Translations under genes and position numbers: made by a program
Assembly: GCF_002277895.1 (NCBI RefSeq)
Contig: NZ_CP022998.1
Coordinates: forward strand, 3,763,501 to 3,827,500
DNA: 64,000 bases
Direction: 5' to 3'
Source: Rhizobium sp. 11515TR
Lineage (GTDB): Bacteria; Pseudomonadota; Alphaproteobacteria; Rhizobiales; Rhizobiaceae
Part shown: piece by piece, positions 34,649-43,605 of the stretch
Position numbering within the stretch: position 1 is the stretch's first letter
Layout: each line of letters begins with the position of its first letter
Notes under the pieces: model-generated
Told to the model about the DNA's origin: nothing
Seen by the model: the letters and a program-made list of their open reading frames with translations, nothing else
Database searches by the model: none

Positions 34649-35965
34649 TTACTTCGGATAGCCGGCCTTCTTCATTTCGCGTTCCGTCAGCTGCTGGGCA
34701 GCCTTCAGGGCCTGATCGACGGAGATCTGGCCGGCGAGAGCAGCCGAGAACTGCTGGCCTACAGCCGTGCCGATGCCCTGGAATTCAGGGATAGCGACGA
34801 ACTGAACGCCGACATAGGGAACCGGCTTGACGGTCGGATGCGTCGGATCAGCCGAGTTGATCGAGTCGAGCGTCATCTTGGCGAAAGGCGCTGCCTTCTG
34901 GTAGTCCGCATTCGCGTAGAGCGAGGTGCGGGTACCGGGAGGTGCGTTCAACCAGCCTTCCTTCTGTGCGACCAGGTTGGTGTAGTCCTTGCTGGTGGCC
35001 CAGGAAATGAACTTCTCAGCGGCTTCGGTCTTCTTCGAGGAAGCCGGGATGGCGAGGTTCCATGCCCAGAGCCAGTTGCCGCGCTTGCCGAGGCCCTTAT
35101 CCGGAGCCAGAGCGAAGCCGACCTTGTCGGCAACCTTCGATTCCTTCGGATCGGAAACGAAGGAAGCAGCAACGGTGGCGTCGATCCACATGCCGCACTT
35201 GCCGGACTGGAACAGGGCCAGGTTCTCGTTGAAGCCGTTGGACGATGCACCCGGAGGGCCGGCATCCTTCATCAGCTTGACGTAGAAGTCGAGCGTGTCC
35301 TTCCATTCCGGCTGGTCGAACTGTGCCTTCCACTTTTCATCGAACCAGCGGGCGCCGAACGAATTCGACATCGCCGTCAGGAATGCCATGTTTTCGCCCC
35401 AGCCCGCCTTGCCGCGAAGGCAGATACCGTAGACTTCATGGTCCTTGTCGGTGATCTTGCGGGCGGCATCGGCGATGAAGTCCCATGTCGGCGCGTCCGG
35501 CATCTTGAGACCAGCCTTGTCGAACAGGTCCTTGCGATACATCACCATCGAGCTTTCGCCGTAGAACGGTGCCGCATAGAGCTTGCCGTGGGTCGTCAGA
35601 CCGCTGCGAATGGCCGGGAGAAGGTCATCCACATCATAGTTCTTGTCGGCGGAAAGCTTGTCGAGCGAGGCAAGCCAGCCGAGCTTGCTCCAGATCGGCA
35701 CTTCATAGGTGCCGATGGTCAGCACGTCGTACTGGCCGGCCTTGGTAGCGATGTCAGTCGTAACCTTCTGGCGCAATACGTTTTCTTCAAGCGTGACCCA
35801 TTGCAGGTCGATGCCGGGGTTCTTGGCTTTGAAATCGTCCGTAAGCTTCTGCATACGGACCATGTCGCCGTTATTGACCGTCGCAATCGTGAGGGTTTCG
35901 GCGGAAGCCAGGCCGGCGAACATCAGAGCCGAGCAGGCGCCCAGCAGTAAAGTTTTCAATTTCAT
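34649..35965 (-). CDS. smoE: Polyol ABC transporter substrate-binding protein (SmoE type)
   Basis: A periplasmic receptor of 438 residues. A 22-residue signal peptide ends ...MFAGLASA. The mature protein shows TLTIATVNNGDMVRMQKL, YDVLTIGTYEVPIWSKLGW and AAPFYGESSMVMYRKDL, the pattern I associate with sorbitol/mannitol receptors of rhizobia. Strong GGGAGG lies before the ATG at 35965. Two inverted repeats upstream (35990-36007 and 36105-36129) are candidate regulator sites. It is followed by a stem-loop and the permease genes. Confidence 0.9.
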   Translation of the reverse strand: MKLKTLLLGACSALMFAGLASAETLTIATVNNGDMVRMQKLTDDFKAKNPGIDLQWVTLEENVLRQKVTTDIATKAGQYDVLTIGTYEVPIWSKLGWLASLDKLSADKNYDVDDLLPAIRSGLTTHGKLYAAPFYGESSMVMYRKDLFDKAGLKMPDAPTWDFIADAARKITDKDHEVYGICLRGKAGWGENMAFLTAMSNSFGARWFDEKWKAQFDQPEWKDTLDFYVKLMKDAGPPGASSNGFNENLALFQSGKCGMWIDATVAASFVSDPKESKVADKVGFALAPDKGLGKRGNWLWAWNLAIPASSKKTEAAEKFISWATSKDYTNLVAQKEGWLNAPPGTRTSLYANADYQKAAPFAKMTLDSINSADPTHPTVKPVPYVGVQFVAIPEFQGIGTAVGQQFSAALAGQISVDQALKAAQQLTEREMKKAGYPK

Positions 35966-35989
35966 ATCTTCCTCCCAGAAGATTAAAAA

Positions 35990-36007
35990 TGAGCATTCGC
36001 TTTGCTC
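35990..36007. promoter_or_regulatory. Candidate SorC operator upstream of smoE
   Basis: TGAGCA (35990-35995) faces TGCTC (36003-36007), an inverted repeat 25 bases upstream of the smoE start. The same half-site recurs at 36105-36129. Both flank the probable smoE promoter. Confidence 0.45.
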
Positions 36008-36104
36008 GTGGGCAATTACTCACTTCTTGCGACAAAATGTCAATGCAGATTCGTTGCTGCATTGCCGAGCAAGCAACCTATCCTTTTGTTTCTATGGGTT
36101 AAAT

Positions 36105-36129
36105 TTTTTGCTCACACGTTGAGCAAAAA
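36105..36129. promoter_or_regulatory. Inverted repeat at the end of the SorC gene: operator and/or terminator
   Basis: TTTTTGCTCA and TGAGCAAAAA pair over ten bases with a five-base spacer, covering the SorC stop codon. The core TGAGCA half-sites match those at 35990-36007. It may be a second operator for the smoE promoter. As RNA it could also act as a weak terminator for the regulator gene. Confidence 0.45.
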
Positions 36130-37065
36130 TTCGGCAACTGCCTCGTCCGTGATCAAACCGTTGATCTGCTGACCGACGACGGCCGCCTTGATCGCCTGGA
36201 ATTTGCGCCGGCCCTTGGCGATTCCAATGACGCTGCAGGTATCGCGCGACGGCAAGGGCGCACTGGCCACGCGCTCATTGACATCATCGGGCATGAGGTT
36301 GCCATTGCCATCGAAAACCCAGCCACAGATCTCGCCGGCAGCGCCCCGGTCCATCAACGCCAGCATCTCGTCCCTCTCGAGAAAGCCGTCGAGACAGAGC
36401 GGCGCTTCCACGCCCATCTCGCCGATACCGACGAAGGTCACGTCGGCCTGAGCGCTGATATCGAGCGTCGAGCGCACCAGTGCCTGCGCATGCAGGAGCT
36501 CCCGCTCCTCGGCCGACGACACCAGCACCGGCAGCGGCATCGGAAAGTGCCGCGCCTTGACGACGTCGGCCATGCTGAAGATGACGTTGTAATAGGCGGC
36601 CGAGCCGTCGGGACCGATATTGCCCGTCAGCGACACCACCCGATGCTGCAGACATTCGATCGCCGGCAGCTGGTCGACTGCAGCCTTCAACGTGCGGCCC
36701 GTGCCGATCGCCAGCACGATGGGGTCGGCTCGCCGCAGCCAGCGCTCGATTTCGGCAGCACCAGCCTCGGCGATGCCAATGGTTGAGGATGTGCTGTCGG
36801 GATCGCTCGGCACGATATCGACATGGCGCAGACCAAACTTCTTCTTGAGCTCCGCTGCATATTCAAGACAGGCGGCAATCGGGTGATCCAGCCGGACCTT
36901 GATCAGCCGTTCGGCAACGGCCAGCGACACCAGACGCTGCGCCGACTGCCGGGATATTCCCATTGCGACGGCGATTTCATCCTGCGTGCGGCCGGCGACG
37001 TAGTAGAGCCATCCGGCCCGCGCCGCATCGTCTAGCCGCCCCTGGGAATCCAGCTTCTTCGCCAT
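36112..37065 (-). CDS. SorC/SmoC-type transcriptional regulator
   Basis: A 317-residue regulator with an N-terminal helix-turn-helix (AGRTQDEIAVAMGISRQSAQ, residues about 24-43) and a sugar-binding domain with VLAIGTGRTLKAAV, VVSLTGNIG and VIGIAKGRRKFQAI. It lies upstream of and in line with the polyol operon, which is where the SmoC/SorC regulators of mannitol-sorbitol operons are found. Inverted repeats with TGAGCA half-sites lie in the gap to smoE and at its own 3' end. Activation by the incoming polyol or its phosphate is likely but not shown. Confidence 0.88.
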   Translation of the reverse strand: MAKKLDSQGRLDDAARAGWLYYVAGRTQDEIAVAMGISRQSAQRLVSLAVAERLIKVRLDHPIAACLEYAAELKKKFGLRHVDIVPSDPDSTSSTIGIAEAGAAEIERWLRRADPIVLAIGTGRTLKAAVDQLPAIECLQHRVVSLTGNIGPDGSAAYYNVIFSMADVVKARHFPMPLPVLVSSAEERELLHAQALVRSTLDISAQADVTFVGIGEMGVEAPLCLDGFLERDEMLALMDRGAAGEICGWVFDGNGNLMPDDVNERVASAPLPSRDTCSVIGIAKGRRKFQAIKAAVVGQQINGLITDEAVAEFLLNV

Positions 37066-37124
37066 CGCCTTCCTTTACCGAAACAGCGCCCTTGCTCGGG
37101 ATGATCCAGACTATTCGTGCCGGA

Positions 37125-37580
37125 TCATGCAGTCTCCGGCGGGATGACACCCTTGGTCAAGGTGAAACAGCCGTAGAAGCGGCGCTCGCCGGTCTGAATG
37201 ACGCAAAAGGCATCCTTGGCACGCTCGTAGAAGGCATAACGCTCGACCGGCGTTAGCGGCCAATGCTTGCCCTCGGCCTTATCGATCACGGCCTGGACTT
37301 CACGCTGCACCTGCGGCACCTCATCTGGCGCGCCAACCACTTCCATGCGCGCCGCCGCGTCATCGATGAAGGTATCGAGCGGCATCAGGGACAAGATTGC
37401 CGCAACAGCATCGGCGGACGACACGTTGTCGATGCGCAGCAGCTCGCCCAGAACGGTCTGGCTTGCCACCGATTCAGCGGGGAAATTCGTATCAACGATA
37501 GCGAGCATATCGCCATGCCCCATGGATTTAAGCGCATAGAGCACGTCCGCATTCAACAGCGGCGAAATTCCCTTCAGCAT
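37125..37580 (-). CDS. RbsD/FucU family sugar mutarotase-like protein
   Basis: A 151-residue cytoplasmic protein. It opens MLKGISPLLNADVLYALKSMGHGD and continues AIVDTNFPAESV; the MGHGD histidine and following Asp/Asn are the family's conserved surface residues. RbsD and FucU proteins interconvert pyranose and furanose forms or anomers of ribose and fucose. GGAGG lies before the ATG at 37580. It lies 59 bases upstream of the SorC gene in the same direction, so it is probably the first gene of the polyol operon. Its sugar is unclear, since polyols need no mutarotation. Confidence 0.8.
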   Translation of the reverse strand: MLKGISPLLNADVLYALKSMGHGDMLAIVDTNFPAESVASQTVLGELLRIDNVSSADAVAAILSLMPLDTFIDDAAARMEVVGAPDEVPQVQREVQAVIDKAEGKHWPLTPVERYAFYERAKDAFCVIQTGERRFYGCFTLTKGVIPPETA

Positions 37581-37698
37581 GAACGATCCTCCGATAGCCT
37601 GTGGCGGCCACTGCGCGGCCGCTTCGTTCTCCGCGCAAACAAGTAACCATCGCGTTCCTGTCTGTCCATAGGCGCCGGGAACGTTTTCGGCGGGTAGC

Positions 37699-37770
37699 CT
37701 GGAGCAATTCCAGGAAAAGTGCGCAGCGGTTTTCCGTCCGGGATCGCATGAAAACAAAGGGATAGAGCGG
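37699..37770. repeat. Dispersed rhizobial repeat (GCGGTTTTCC type)
   Basis: The stretch with GAGCAATTCCAGGAAAAGT, GCGGTTTTCCGTCCGG and AAACAAAGGGATAGAGCG matches, as I remember it, a short repeat scattered between genes in Rhizobium and Mesorhizobium chromosomes. It lies in the 323-base gap between the FucU-like and response-regulator genes, which otherwise shows nothing I recognise. Confidence 0.5.
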
Positions 37771-37903
37771 CTCAGAGATTCCGTGAAAAGCTGAACCGCT
37801 CTGGCCATGAACTGTGCATCCCGCCGCGGCTTATTTCAGCCGTTATTGACCCGATAGGTTCGTCGGCATTAACTGAGGTACGTTCAACGGTTGAGAGGTG
37901 CAT

Positions 37904-38563
37904 GTGCGCATTCTTGTGGTGGAGGACGACGACACGATCGGCAGCGCGGTTTGCGACCATATCGCAGCGGGGCCTCATGCCGTGGATTGGGTCAGGAACC
38001 TGACCGATGCGGAAGAGGTCACCAGCGCCGTGCAATACGGCCTCATCCTGCTGGATCTACAGCTTCCGGACGGCAGCGGCATCGATTTCTTGAAGCGGCT
38101 GCGCCGCAAGCCCGACGAAACGCCCGTGATCATCCTGACGGCTCGCGATCAGATCTCCGACCGCATCGAAGGCCTGAACAGCGGCGCCGACGATTATCTC
38201 GTCAAACCGTTCAACCTTGGCGAATTAACGGCCCGTATCCTGGCGGTGGCCCGGCGTTATGCCGGCAGTCCGCAGCCGACCCTCCGGTTTGATGACCTCG
38301 AAATCGACCAGCCGCAGCGCCGCGTCAAGCTGGCGGACAAGGACGTGATCCTGACGGGACGAGAATGGGCCGTGCTCGACCTGCTGATCACGCGGCCGGG
38401 CGCCATCGTCTCCAAGGACAAGATAGAAGAGGCGCTCTATGCCTTCGGCTCCGAAATCGAGAGCAACACGGTGGAGGTCTATGTCAGCCGCCTGCGCAAG
38501 AAGATCGGCAAGGACCGCATAAGGACGGCCCGCGGCGTCGGCTATTGCCTGGGTGAGCGATGA
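37904..38563 (+). CDS. OmpR-family response regulator
   Basis: A 219-residue DNA-binding response regulator. The receiver domain holds the acidic pair in VVEDDD (residues 5-10), the phospho-acceptor Asp51 (LLDLQLPDGSG) and the VKPF lysine near 101. A winged-helix domain follows from about residue 125 with LTGREWAVLDLLI and SNTVEVYVSRLRKKIG. GTG at 37904 is preferred because GAGAGG lies five bases upstream; a GTG at 37898 would add two residues. Its end overlaps the kinase start by four bases. The stimulus is unknown. Confidence 0.92.
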   Translation: MRILVVEDDDTIGSAVCDHIAAGPHAVDWVRNLTDAEEVTSAVQYGLILLDLQLPDGSGIDFLKRLRRKPDETPVIILTARDQISDRIEGLNSGADDYLVKPFNLGELTARILAVARRYAGSPQPTLRFDDLEIDQPQRRVKLADKDVILTGREWAVLDLLITRPGAIVSKDKIEEALYAFGSEIESNTVEVYVSRLRKKIGKDRIRTARGVGYCLGER

Positions 38564-39912
38564 CCGAACACAAGGAGCCCAGCCGCGCCAGCATCACTCG
38601 GCGCCTGATCACTGCGCTGACCGGCACTGTCGTCGTCTTCTGGCTGATTGCGGTCGGCATCGGCGTCTACGTCGTAAACAAGGAGCTCTCGGAAACCTTC
38701 GACGGCACGTTGCAGGAAACCGCCGAGCGTCTTCTGCCGCTGGTGCTCGACGATCTGGCCAATCGCGATCATTCCGGCGATCCTCAGAGCCTGGAAGAGC
38801 TCAACAAGGGGCTGAACCGAGAATATCTGACCTATCAGGTACTCGATGGGAACGGCAAGGTCATCCTGCACTCCCACGATGCCCCTCCAACAGCCTATGA
38901 CGTGCCGCTGAAGATCGGCTTCCACAATACGCCGCGATACCGAATCTATACCGAATCCTCGGCCGACGGCACGATTTTCCTGCACGTCGCCGATGCCTTC
39001 AAGAATCGCCGCGAGGCATCGCGCGAGACCGGGGTCTCGCTGCTCTGGCCACTGCTGGCGCTCATCCCCGCCAGCATCATCGCCATCGGTGTCGTCGTCG
39101 GCCGATCGCTGCGGCCGATCGACCGCCTGCGCTCGGAGATCGCCACCAAAGACGGCGGCAACATGGCGCCGCTCGTGAGCGAGACGCTGCCGCTCGAGCT
39201 GCAGCCCATCGCCCGCTCCGTCAATCTGCTGCTGGACCGCCTGCGCCTGGCGCTGGAAGCCGAGCGCGAATTCACGGCCAATAGCGCCCATGAACTGCGT
39301 ACCCCGATTGCAGGCGCTCTCGCGCAGACCCAGAGGCTGATCGCCGAACTGCCACAGGGGCAATTGACGGAACGCGCCGGCCGCATCGAGACGTCGCTTT
39401 CCAATCTCGGTCGGCTCGCGGAAAAGCTGCTGCAGCTTTCCCGCGCCCAGGCCGGGATCGGCACGGGTGACAAACCCGCCGATCTCGTGGCCATCATCGA
39501 AACCGTCATAGGCGACTACGACCGCGACACGGGAACGGCAGGCCGTGTCCTTCTGGAGAACGAAACGGCGGAGAAACTGATCCGTAACGTCGATATTGAC
39601 GCATTTGCGATCGTTATGCGCAACCTCATCGAAAACGCCTTGATCCATGGGCCGGTGGATGACGAAGTGACCGTCCGGATCGACGACCGCACCGTCCGCG
39701 TCATCAACGGCGGCGCCGTGCTTTCCGCACAGGAGCTTGCCGGCCTGAAGAAGCGCTTCTGGCGTGGCAAGACGAAAGCGGCAGGCTCCGGCCTCGGACT
39801 TTCGATCGTCGAGCGCATCGTCGGCCAGATCGGCGGCCATCTCGATCTACTGTCGCCGGCGACCGGCAGGACCGATGGCTTTGAAGCCCGGATCACCTTG
39901 CCGTCCGCCTGA
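38560..39912 (+). CDS. Sensor histidine kinase partner of the response regulator
   Basis: A 450-residue inner-membrane kinase. Membrane helices at about 18-40 and 161-183 enclose a periplasmic sensor of about 120 residues. After a HAMP-like linker comes the H-box SAHELRTP with His244, then the N-box NLIENALIHG and the G-box GSGLGLSIVERI near the C-terminus. The TctE/QseC-like sensor pattern (TLQETAERLLPLVLDDL) suggests recognition of a small molecule or metal. Overlap with the regulator gene indicates a cognate pair. No linked transporter or effector gene points to the signal. Confidence 0.9.
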   Translation: MTEHKEPSRASITRRLITALTGTVVVFWLIAVGIGVYVVNKELSETFDGTLQETAERLLPLVLDDLANRDHSGDPQSLEELNKGLNREYLTYQVLDGNGKVILHSHDAPPTAYDVPLKIGFHNTPRYRIYTESSADGTIFLHVADAFKNRREASRETGVSLLWPLLALIPASIIAIGVVVGRSLRPIDRLRSEIATKDGGNMAPLVSETLPLELQPIARSVNLLLDRLRLALEAEREFTANSAHELRTPIAGALAQTQRLIAELPQGQLTERAGRIETSLSNLGRLAEKLLQLSRAQAGIGTGDKPADLVAIIETVIGDYDRDTGTAGRVLLENETAEKLIRNVDIDAFAIVMRNLIENALIHGPVDDEVTVRIDDRTVRVINGGAVLSAQELAGLKKRFWRGKTKAAGSGLGLSIVERIVGQIGGHLDLLSPATGRTDGFEARITLPSA

Positions 39913-40014
39913 TGACGCGCTGGCCGTCGGGGATTGGGCCCCGCAAGGATTGATCTTGCAAAGACCGGTAAAGGGTGCGAGCAAGTGCGCCATGTTTCCA
40001 GCGGGTCGGTATCC

Positions 40015-40941
40015 ATGATCGTTTCCTTCGACATTGGCGGCAGCGCCATCAAAGGCGGCATTGCCCGCTCCATGACGGACATCGTGCCGCTGGCGCGGCG
40101 CCCGACGCCCAGGCACGATTTCGCCGAATTCGTCGCTGCCCTGCGCGAGGTGATTGCCGAAGCCGGCGAGAGGCCGGATTGCCTCTCCTTCTCCATCGCC
40201 GGCGTCGTCGATCCCGATACACAGACACTCACCTGCGCCAATATTCGCTGCATTCACGGCCGGCATCTTGCCGCCGATCTGGAAGTGGAACTCGGCTATC
40301 CCGTGCTGATCGCCAATGATGCCGATTGCTTCGCCATGGCGGAGGCCATGTCCGGAGCGGGCCGTGGCCATCGCATCGTCTTCGGCGCCATTCTCGGCAC
40401 CGGCGTCGGCGGCGGCCTTGTCGCGGATGGCCGGCTGGTCAATGCTGACGGCGGCTTTGCCGGGGAATGGGGCCACGGCCCCATCATCGCGTCCTCCGCC
40501 GGCAATCCACCGGTCGCCATTCCCGCCTATGCCTGTGGCTGCGGCCAGAGGGGTTGCGTCGACACCGTCGGCGGCGCACGCGGCATCGAACGCCTGCACA
40601 AGACGCTTCACGGGCTGGAACTTTCCAGCGAGGAGATCATCGGCCGGTGGCTCAGGGGTGAAGACCGTGCCGAACGCACGATTGACGTCATGGTGGATCT
40701 GGTCGCTTCGCCGCTGGCGCTGACCGTCAACATAACCGGCGCGACCATCGTGCCGGTCGGCGGTGGCCTTTCCAACGTCGAACCGCTCCTGGCACGTTTG
40801 GACGAGGCGGTACGCGCTCGCATCCTGCGTAAGTTCGGCCGGCCGCTGGTCGTGCCGAGCGAGTGCAAGCTGGAACCGGGCCTCATCGGCGCCGCTCTGC
40901 TGGGCCTGCAATATGCCGGAGAGCGCATCCATGCTGCTTGA
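40015..40941 (+). CDS. ROK-family sugar kinase
   Basis: A 308-residue kinase with the N-terminal ATP motif DIGGSAIKGG (residues 6-15), the catalytic segment IANDADCFAMAEA, GTGVGGGLV and GEWGH. The zinc motif CGCGQRGCVD keeps the cysteines but has Asp where many members have Glu. Such kinases phosphorylate N-acetylglucosamine, N-acetylmannosamine or glucose. The ATG at 40015 sets the usual N-terminus; the frame upstream to 39934 runs over the two-component genes' spacer. It overlaps the cutC start by 11 bases, so the two are a transcription unit. Confidence 0.85.
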   Translation: MIVSFDIGGSAIKGGIARSMTDIVPLARRPTPRHDFAEFVAALREVIAEAGERPDCLSFSIAGVVDPDTQTLTCANIRCIHGRHLAADLEVELGYPVLIANDADCFAMAEAMSGAGRGHRIVFGAILGTGVGGGLVADGRLVNADGGFAGEWGHGPIIASSAGNPPVAIPAYACGCGQRGCVDTVGGARGIERLHKTLHGLELSSEEIIGRWLRGEDRAERTIDVMVDLVASPLALTVNITGATIVPVGGGLSNVEPLLARLDEAVRARILRKFGRPLVVPSECKLEPGLIGAALLGLQYAGERIHAA

Positions 40942-41641
40942 GGTCTGCGTCGAGGATATTGCCGGTCTCAAGGCCGCCGTCGAGGGCGGCAGCGATCGCA
41001 TCGAGCTTTGCAGCGCACTCCCTCTAGGCGGGCTGACGCCGAGTGCCGGGCTGATGGCCGCCGCAGCGAAGATACCTATCCCCGCATACGCCATTATCCG
41101 TCCGCGCGCCGGCAGCTTCGTCTATTCGGCGGATGAACTTGACGTCATGAAGCGCGACATCGATGCAGCACGAGCTGCCGGCTTGCCGGGCGTCGTGCTC
41201 GGCGCTTCCCTGCCGGATGGCCGACTGGATCTTGACGCACTCACCACCCTCACCGCCCATGCGGAAGGTCTCGGCAAGACGCTGCATCGCGCCTTCGATC
41301 TGGTGCCTGACACCGAGGAAGCCGTCGATGCCGCGATCTCCCTCGGCTTCGAGCGCATCCTGACCTCCGGCGGCGCAAGGACTGCGGCCGAAGGCGTTGC
41401 CATGCTCGAACAGGCGATTACAGCCGCCGCCGGCCGCATCTCCATCATGCCCGGCTCCGGCGTGACGCTGGCGACGGTCAGCCAGCTATGGCCGCGCCTG
41501 CAGATCAGCGAGATCCACGCCTCCTGCTCCGCAACCGCCTCGGAGACAGATGAGCGTCTCATCGCTCTCGGCTTCTCGGCGCCATCGGCCCGCCGCACGG
41601 ATGCCACCACCGTCAAGGCACTCAAGGCATATTTCGCCTAG
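40931..41641 (+). CDS. cutC: CutC family protein
   Basis: A 236-residue TIM-barrel protein. The N-terminus LLEVCVEDIAGLKAAVEGGSDRIELC (motifs EVCVED and GGSDRIELC), then GGLTPS, IIRPRAGSFVYS, LHRAFDLV and LTSGGARTA are classic CutC signatures. Known as a copper homeostasis protein in E. coli, its true activity is disputed, and a sugar-related role has been suspected for linked genes. Here it overlaps a ROK kinase gene, which favours carbohydrate metabolism over copper handling, though that is inference. Confidence 0.92.
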   Translation: MLLEVCVEDIAGLKAAVEGGSDRIELCSALPLGGLTPSAGLMAAAAKIPIPAYAIIRPRAGSFVYSADELDVMKRDIDAARAAGLPGVVLGASLPDGRLDLDALTTLTAHAEGLGKTLHRAFDLVPDTEEAVDAAISLGFERILTSGGARTAAEGVAMLEQAITAAAGRISIMPGSGVTLATVSQLWPRLQISEIHASCSATASETDERLIALGFSAPSARRTDATTVKALKAYFA

Positions 41642-41881
41642 AACAGATTGCACAGGAACGAGCAGCAGCTTTACGACAAGTGCATCCAAAAGCCGGAAGT
41701 CCGGAACATGGGAACGGCTGCGCAAGATCGCGGTCTGCTTTGAGCAACATCATGAATTGACAAAGAAACATTAGAATGATCAATCGTTCATAAACGCATA
41801 TGCTGTAGCCATGAACATGGCTGCGCAACATACAGTTATTGCAGCAAGCGTGTTTCCTCGGGAGTAGCTGTGATCTGAACC

Positions 41882-42763
41882 ATGTCGGTGGCGCCACCTC
41901 GCAAGAAAAGCAGAGCTGTGTTTTGGATTGCCGCCGTTGTCATCGGTTCGATCATCCTCGCAACCGCGCTCCTTGCCAACGATATGCGCAATCTGCGGGC
42001 GCTGGATGATCGCTATCATCTCAATCTGTTTCCCAAGCCGGAACAACGCGCAGCATCGCCCACAGCCCCCGCCCAGGAACAGCAGCCATCTCATGCAGCC
42101 ATGCCTCCGGCAGCGGCGGCGAAGACATCAGCCCCGGCAGCCAGCAGCGTCCGCGTCAAGCCAGCGACTGTCGCCGCCAAGCCGCCCCCCAAGAAGCGAT
42201 CCCATCTGCTGGACGAACCCATCGACGCGCTGCTGAGTGCCTTCGTGCGCAGCTGGCGGATATCGGGCCAGGCGCTTTGCGCCGATCTGCAGAAGTTCGG
42301 CCTGTCCGTAGGCGAATGGCAGCAAAGCGAGCTGGGCGCCGGCACTTCGGAGTGCAGCTATGCCGTCCAGAAGGGCGCCTATGGCGATCCCAAGGCGGCT
42401 TCCTTCTTCATCATCGCCAGGGGCAAACCATCAGGCGAAATCGATACCATCCGCATCAAGGTCATCATGCCTGATAACGACGATGGAAAGGCCGTTGCCG
42501 GCACCTTTGTCGACACCGTCGTCCTATTGCTGAACGAAACCCATTGGTTGGACTTTCAGGCCGCGCTTGAGGCGATCGGCAAGTTACAGGACGTGACGCT
42601 GCAAGCCTTCGGCGCCAAGCTTGCCTTTTTCAAGGAATTCCAGAGCGACAACAATTTCAACCTGCAACTGGAATTGCGCAGAACCTCGCCGGAGCAGCTC
42701 CGAACCGCGATCGTCTTCGACAAGGCGCGCTGGACCCTCCCCTCGCCCTCCTCGACCAATTAG
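41882..42763 (+). CDS. Membrane-anchored hypothetical protein with Pro/Ala linker
   Basis: I do not recognise the family with certainty. The 293-residue product has one membrane helix near the N-terminus (residues about 11-32), then a low-complexity Ala/Pro/Lys linker (about 55-110), then a compact domain of about 180 residues rich in FIIARGKPSGEIDTIRIKV-like strands. One Cys pair (ALCADLQKF and TSECSYAV) could form a disulfide, so the domain is probably periplasmic. No catalytic motif is apparent. The gene stands alone in a region with 240 empty bases before it. Confidence 0.65.
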   Translation: MSVAPPRKKSRAVFWIAAVVIGSIILATALLANDMRNLRALDDRYHLNLFPKPEQRAASPTAPAQEQQPSHAAMPPAAAAKTSAPAASSVRVKPATVAAKPPPKKRSHLLDEPIDALLSAFVRSWRISGQALCADLQKFGLSVGEWQQSELGAGTSECSYAVQKGAYGDPKAASFFIIARGKPSGEIDTIRIKVIMPDNDDGKAVAGTFVDTVVLLLNETHWLDFQAALEAIGKLQDVTLQAFGAKLAFFKEFQSDNNFNLQLELRRTSPEQLRTAIVFDKARWTLPSPSSTN

Positions 42764-42875
42764 ATCTCGGGGCATGCACGTATTTGCCGCTCTTGCATGG
42801 TGTATGTTGCGAATACAACCAATAAGCAAGCGCTCAGTGGGCTACTCGCCATCATGGGATGAAACGGAGATAGAG

Positions 42876-43340
42876 ATGGAGCCAAAAGCAGCCAAATCAA
42901 ACATCAAGAAGATGGTTTTCATGAATATCTTCGCTCTGCTGGTTGCTGAATATTTCGCTATCGTTTCGTATTCTTTGATTTCATTCGCCTCAAATTTTAA
43001 CTCAATCGCTGAGGGAATATCTGTGCCGCTGGCATTGGTCATCATTAGCTTCGCTATGGTACCGATGGCTCTCCTGATCACGTGGAAGGCCGCTCTAGTG
43101 GCGATCGGCATCGGCGAATTGCTCGGGCGACCCTCCTATTATTATCCGATAGCTGGAGCTATTGCTGGATACTGGACAGCTCATTCATGGGGCTTTCAAA
43201 GCGGCTCCAATAGGTTTGACATCCTTATGCTCACCATAAGCGGCGGTATCGCGGGCTATGCTTTCTGCTACGTGGCTGTCCGAAGGTTGGATTTTGATTT
43301 GCAAGCGTCGCCTTCACCGAGGGTCGATGACAATGTTTGA
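42876..43340 (+). CDS. Small hypothetical membrane protein
   Basis: A 154-residue protein with four predicted membrane helices (about residues 13-37, 47-70, 78-100, 112-135). I do not recognise the family. GGAGATAG lies before the ATG at 42876. Base composition is visibly richer in A and T than the flanking genes, so recent acquisition is possible. The frame can be read upstream to 42621, but that part overlaps the previous gene. Confidence 0.55.
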   Translation: MEPKAAKSNIKKMVFMNIFALLVAEYFAIVSYSLISFASNFNSIAEGISVPLALVIISFAMVPMALLITWKAALVAIGIGELLGRPSYYYPIAGAIAGYWTAHSWGFQSGSNRFDILMLTISGGIAGYAFCYVAVRRLDFDLQASPSPRVDDNV

Positions 43341-43605
43341 GGCGCGAAGGTGGGACGGCAAGAAATGAATCCGCGGTCCATACCGCGAAGCGTCCGATCA
43401 CAACTGCCGTTGGCACAGTGCAGCAGGGCGTATCCAGGATGGACGCCCGATTTTACAAACGGTGTCAAATATTCATGCGCGTCGGTTTTTGTTGCACTGC
43501 GCCATCGGTAGTGCTCATATAGGCAACGATTCCGAAGGTCGGCGGATCACCGGCCGCCAGCACCATGTTTCCCGAGAGCACACGAGGCGGTTTCCGAAGG
43601 GATTC

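Noticed and set aside
39847..41094. 415-residue minus-strand frame across the ROK and cutC genes
   Set aside because: Antisense to two genes with clear family motifs; its composition is that of a shadow frame.
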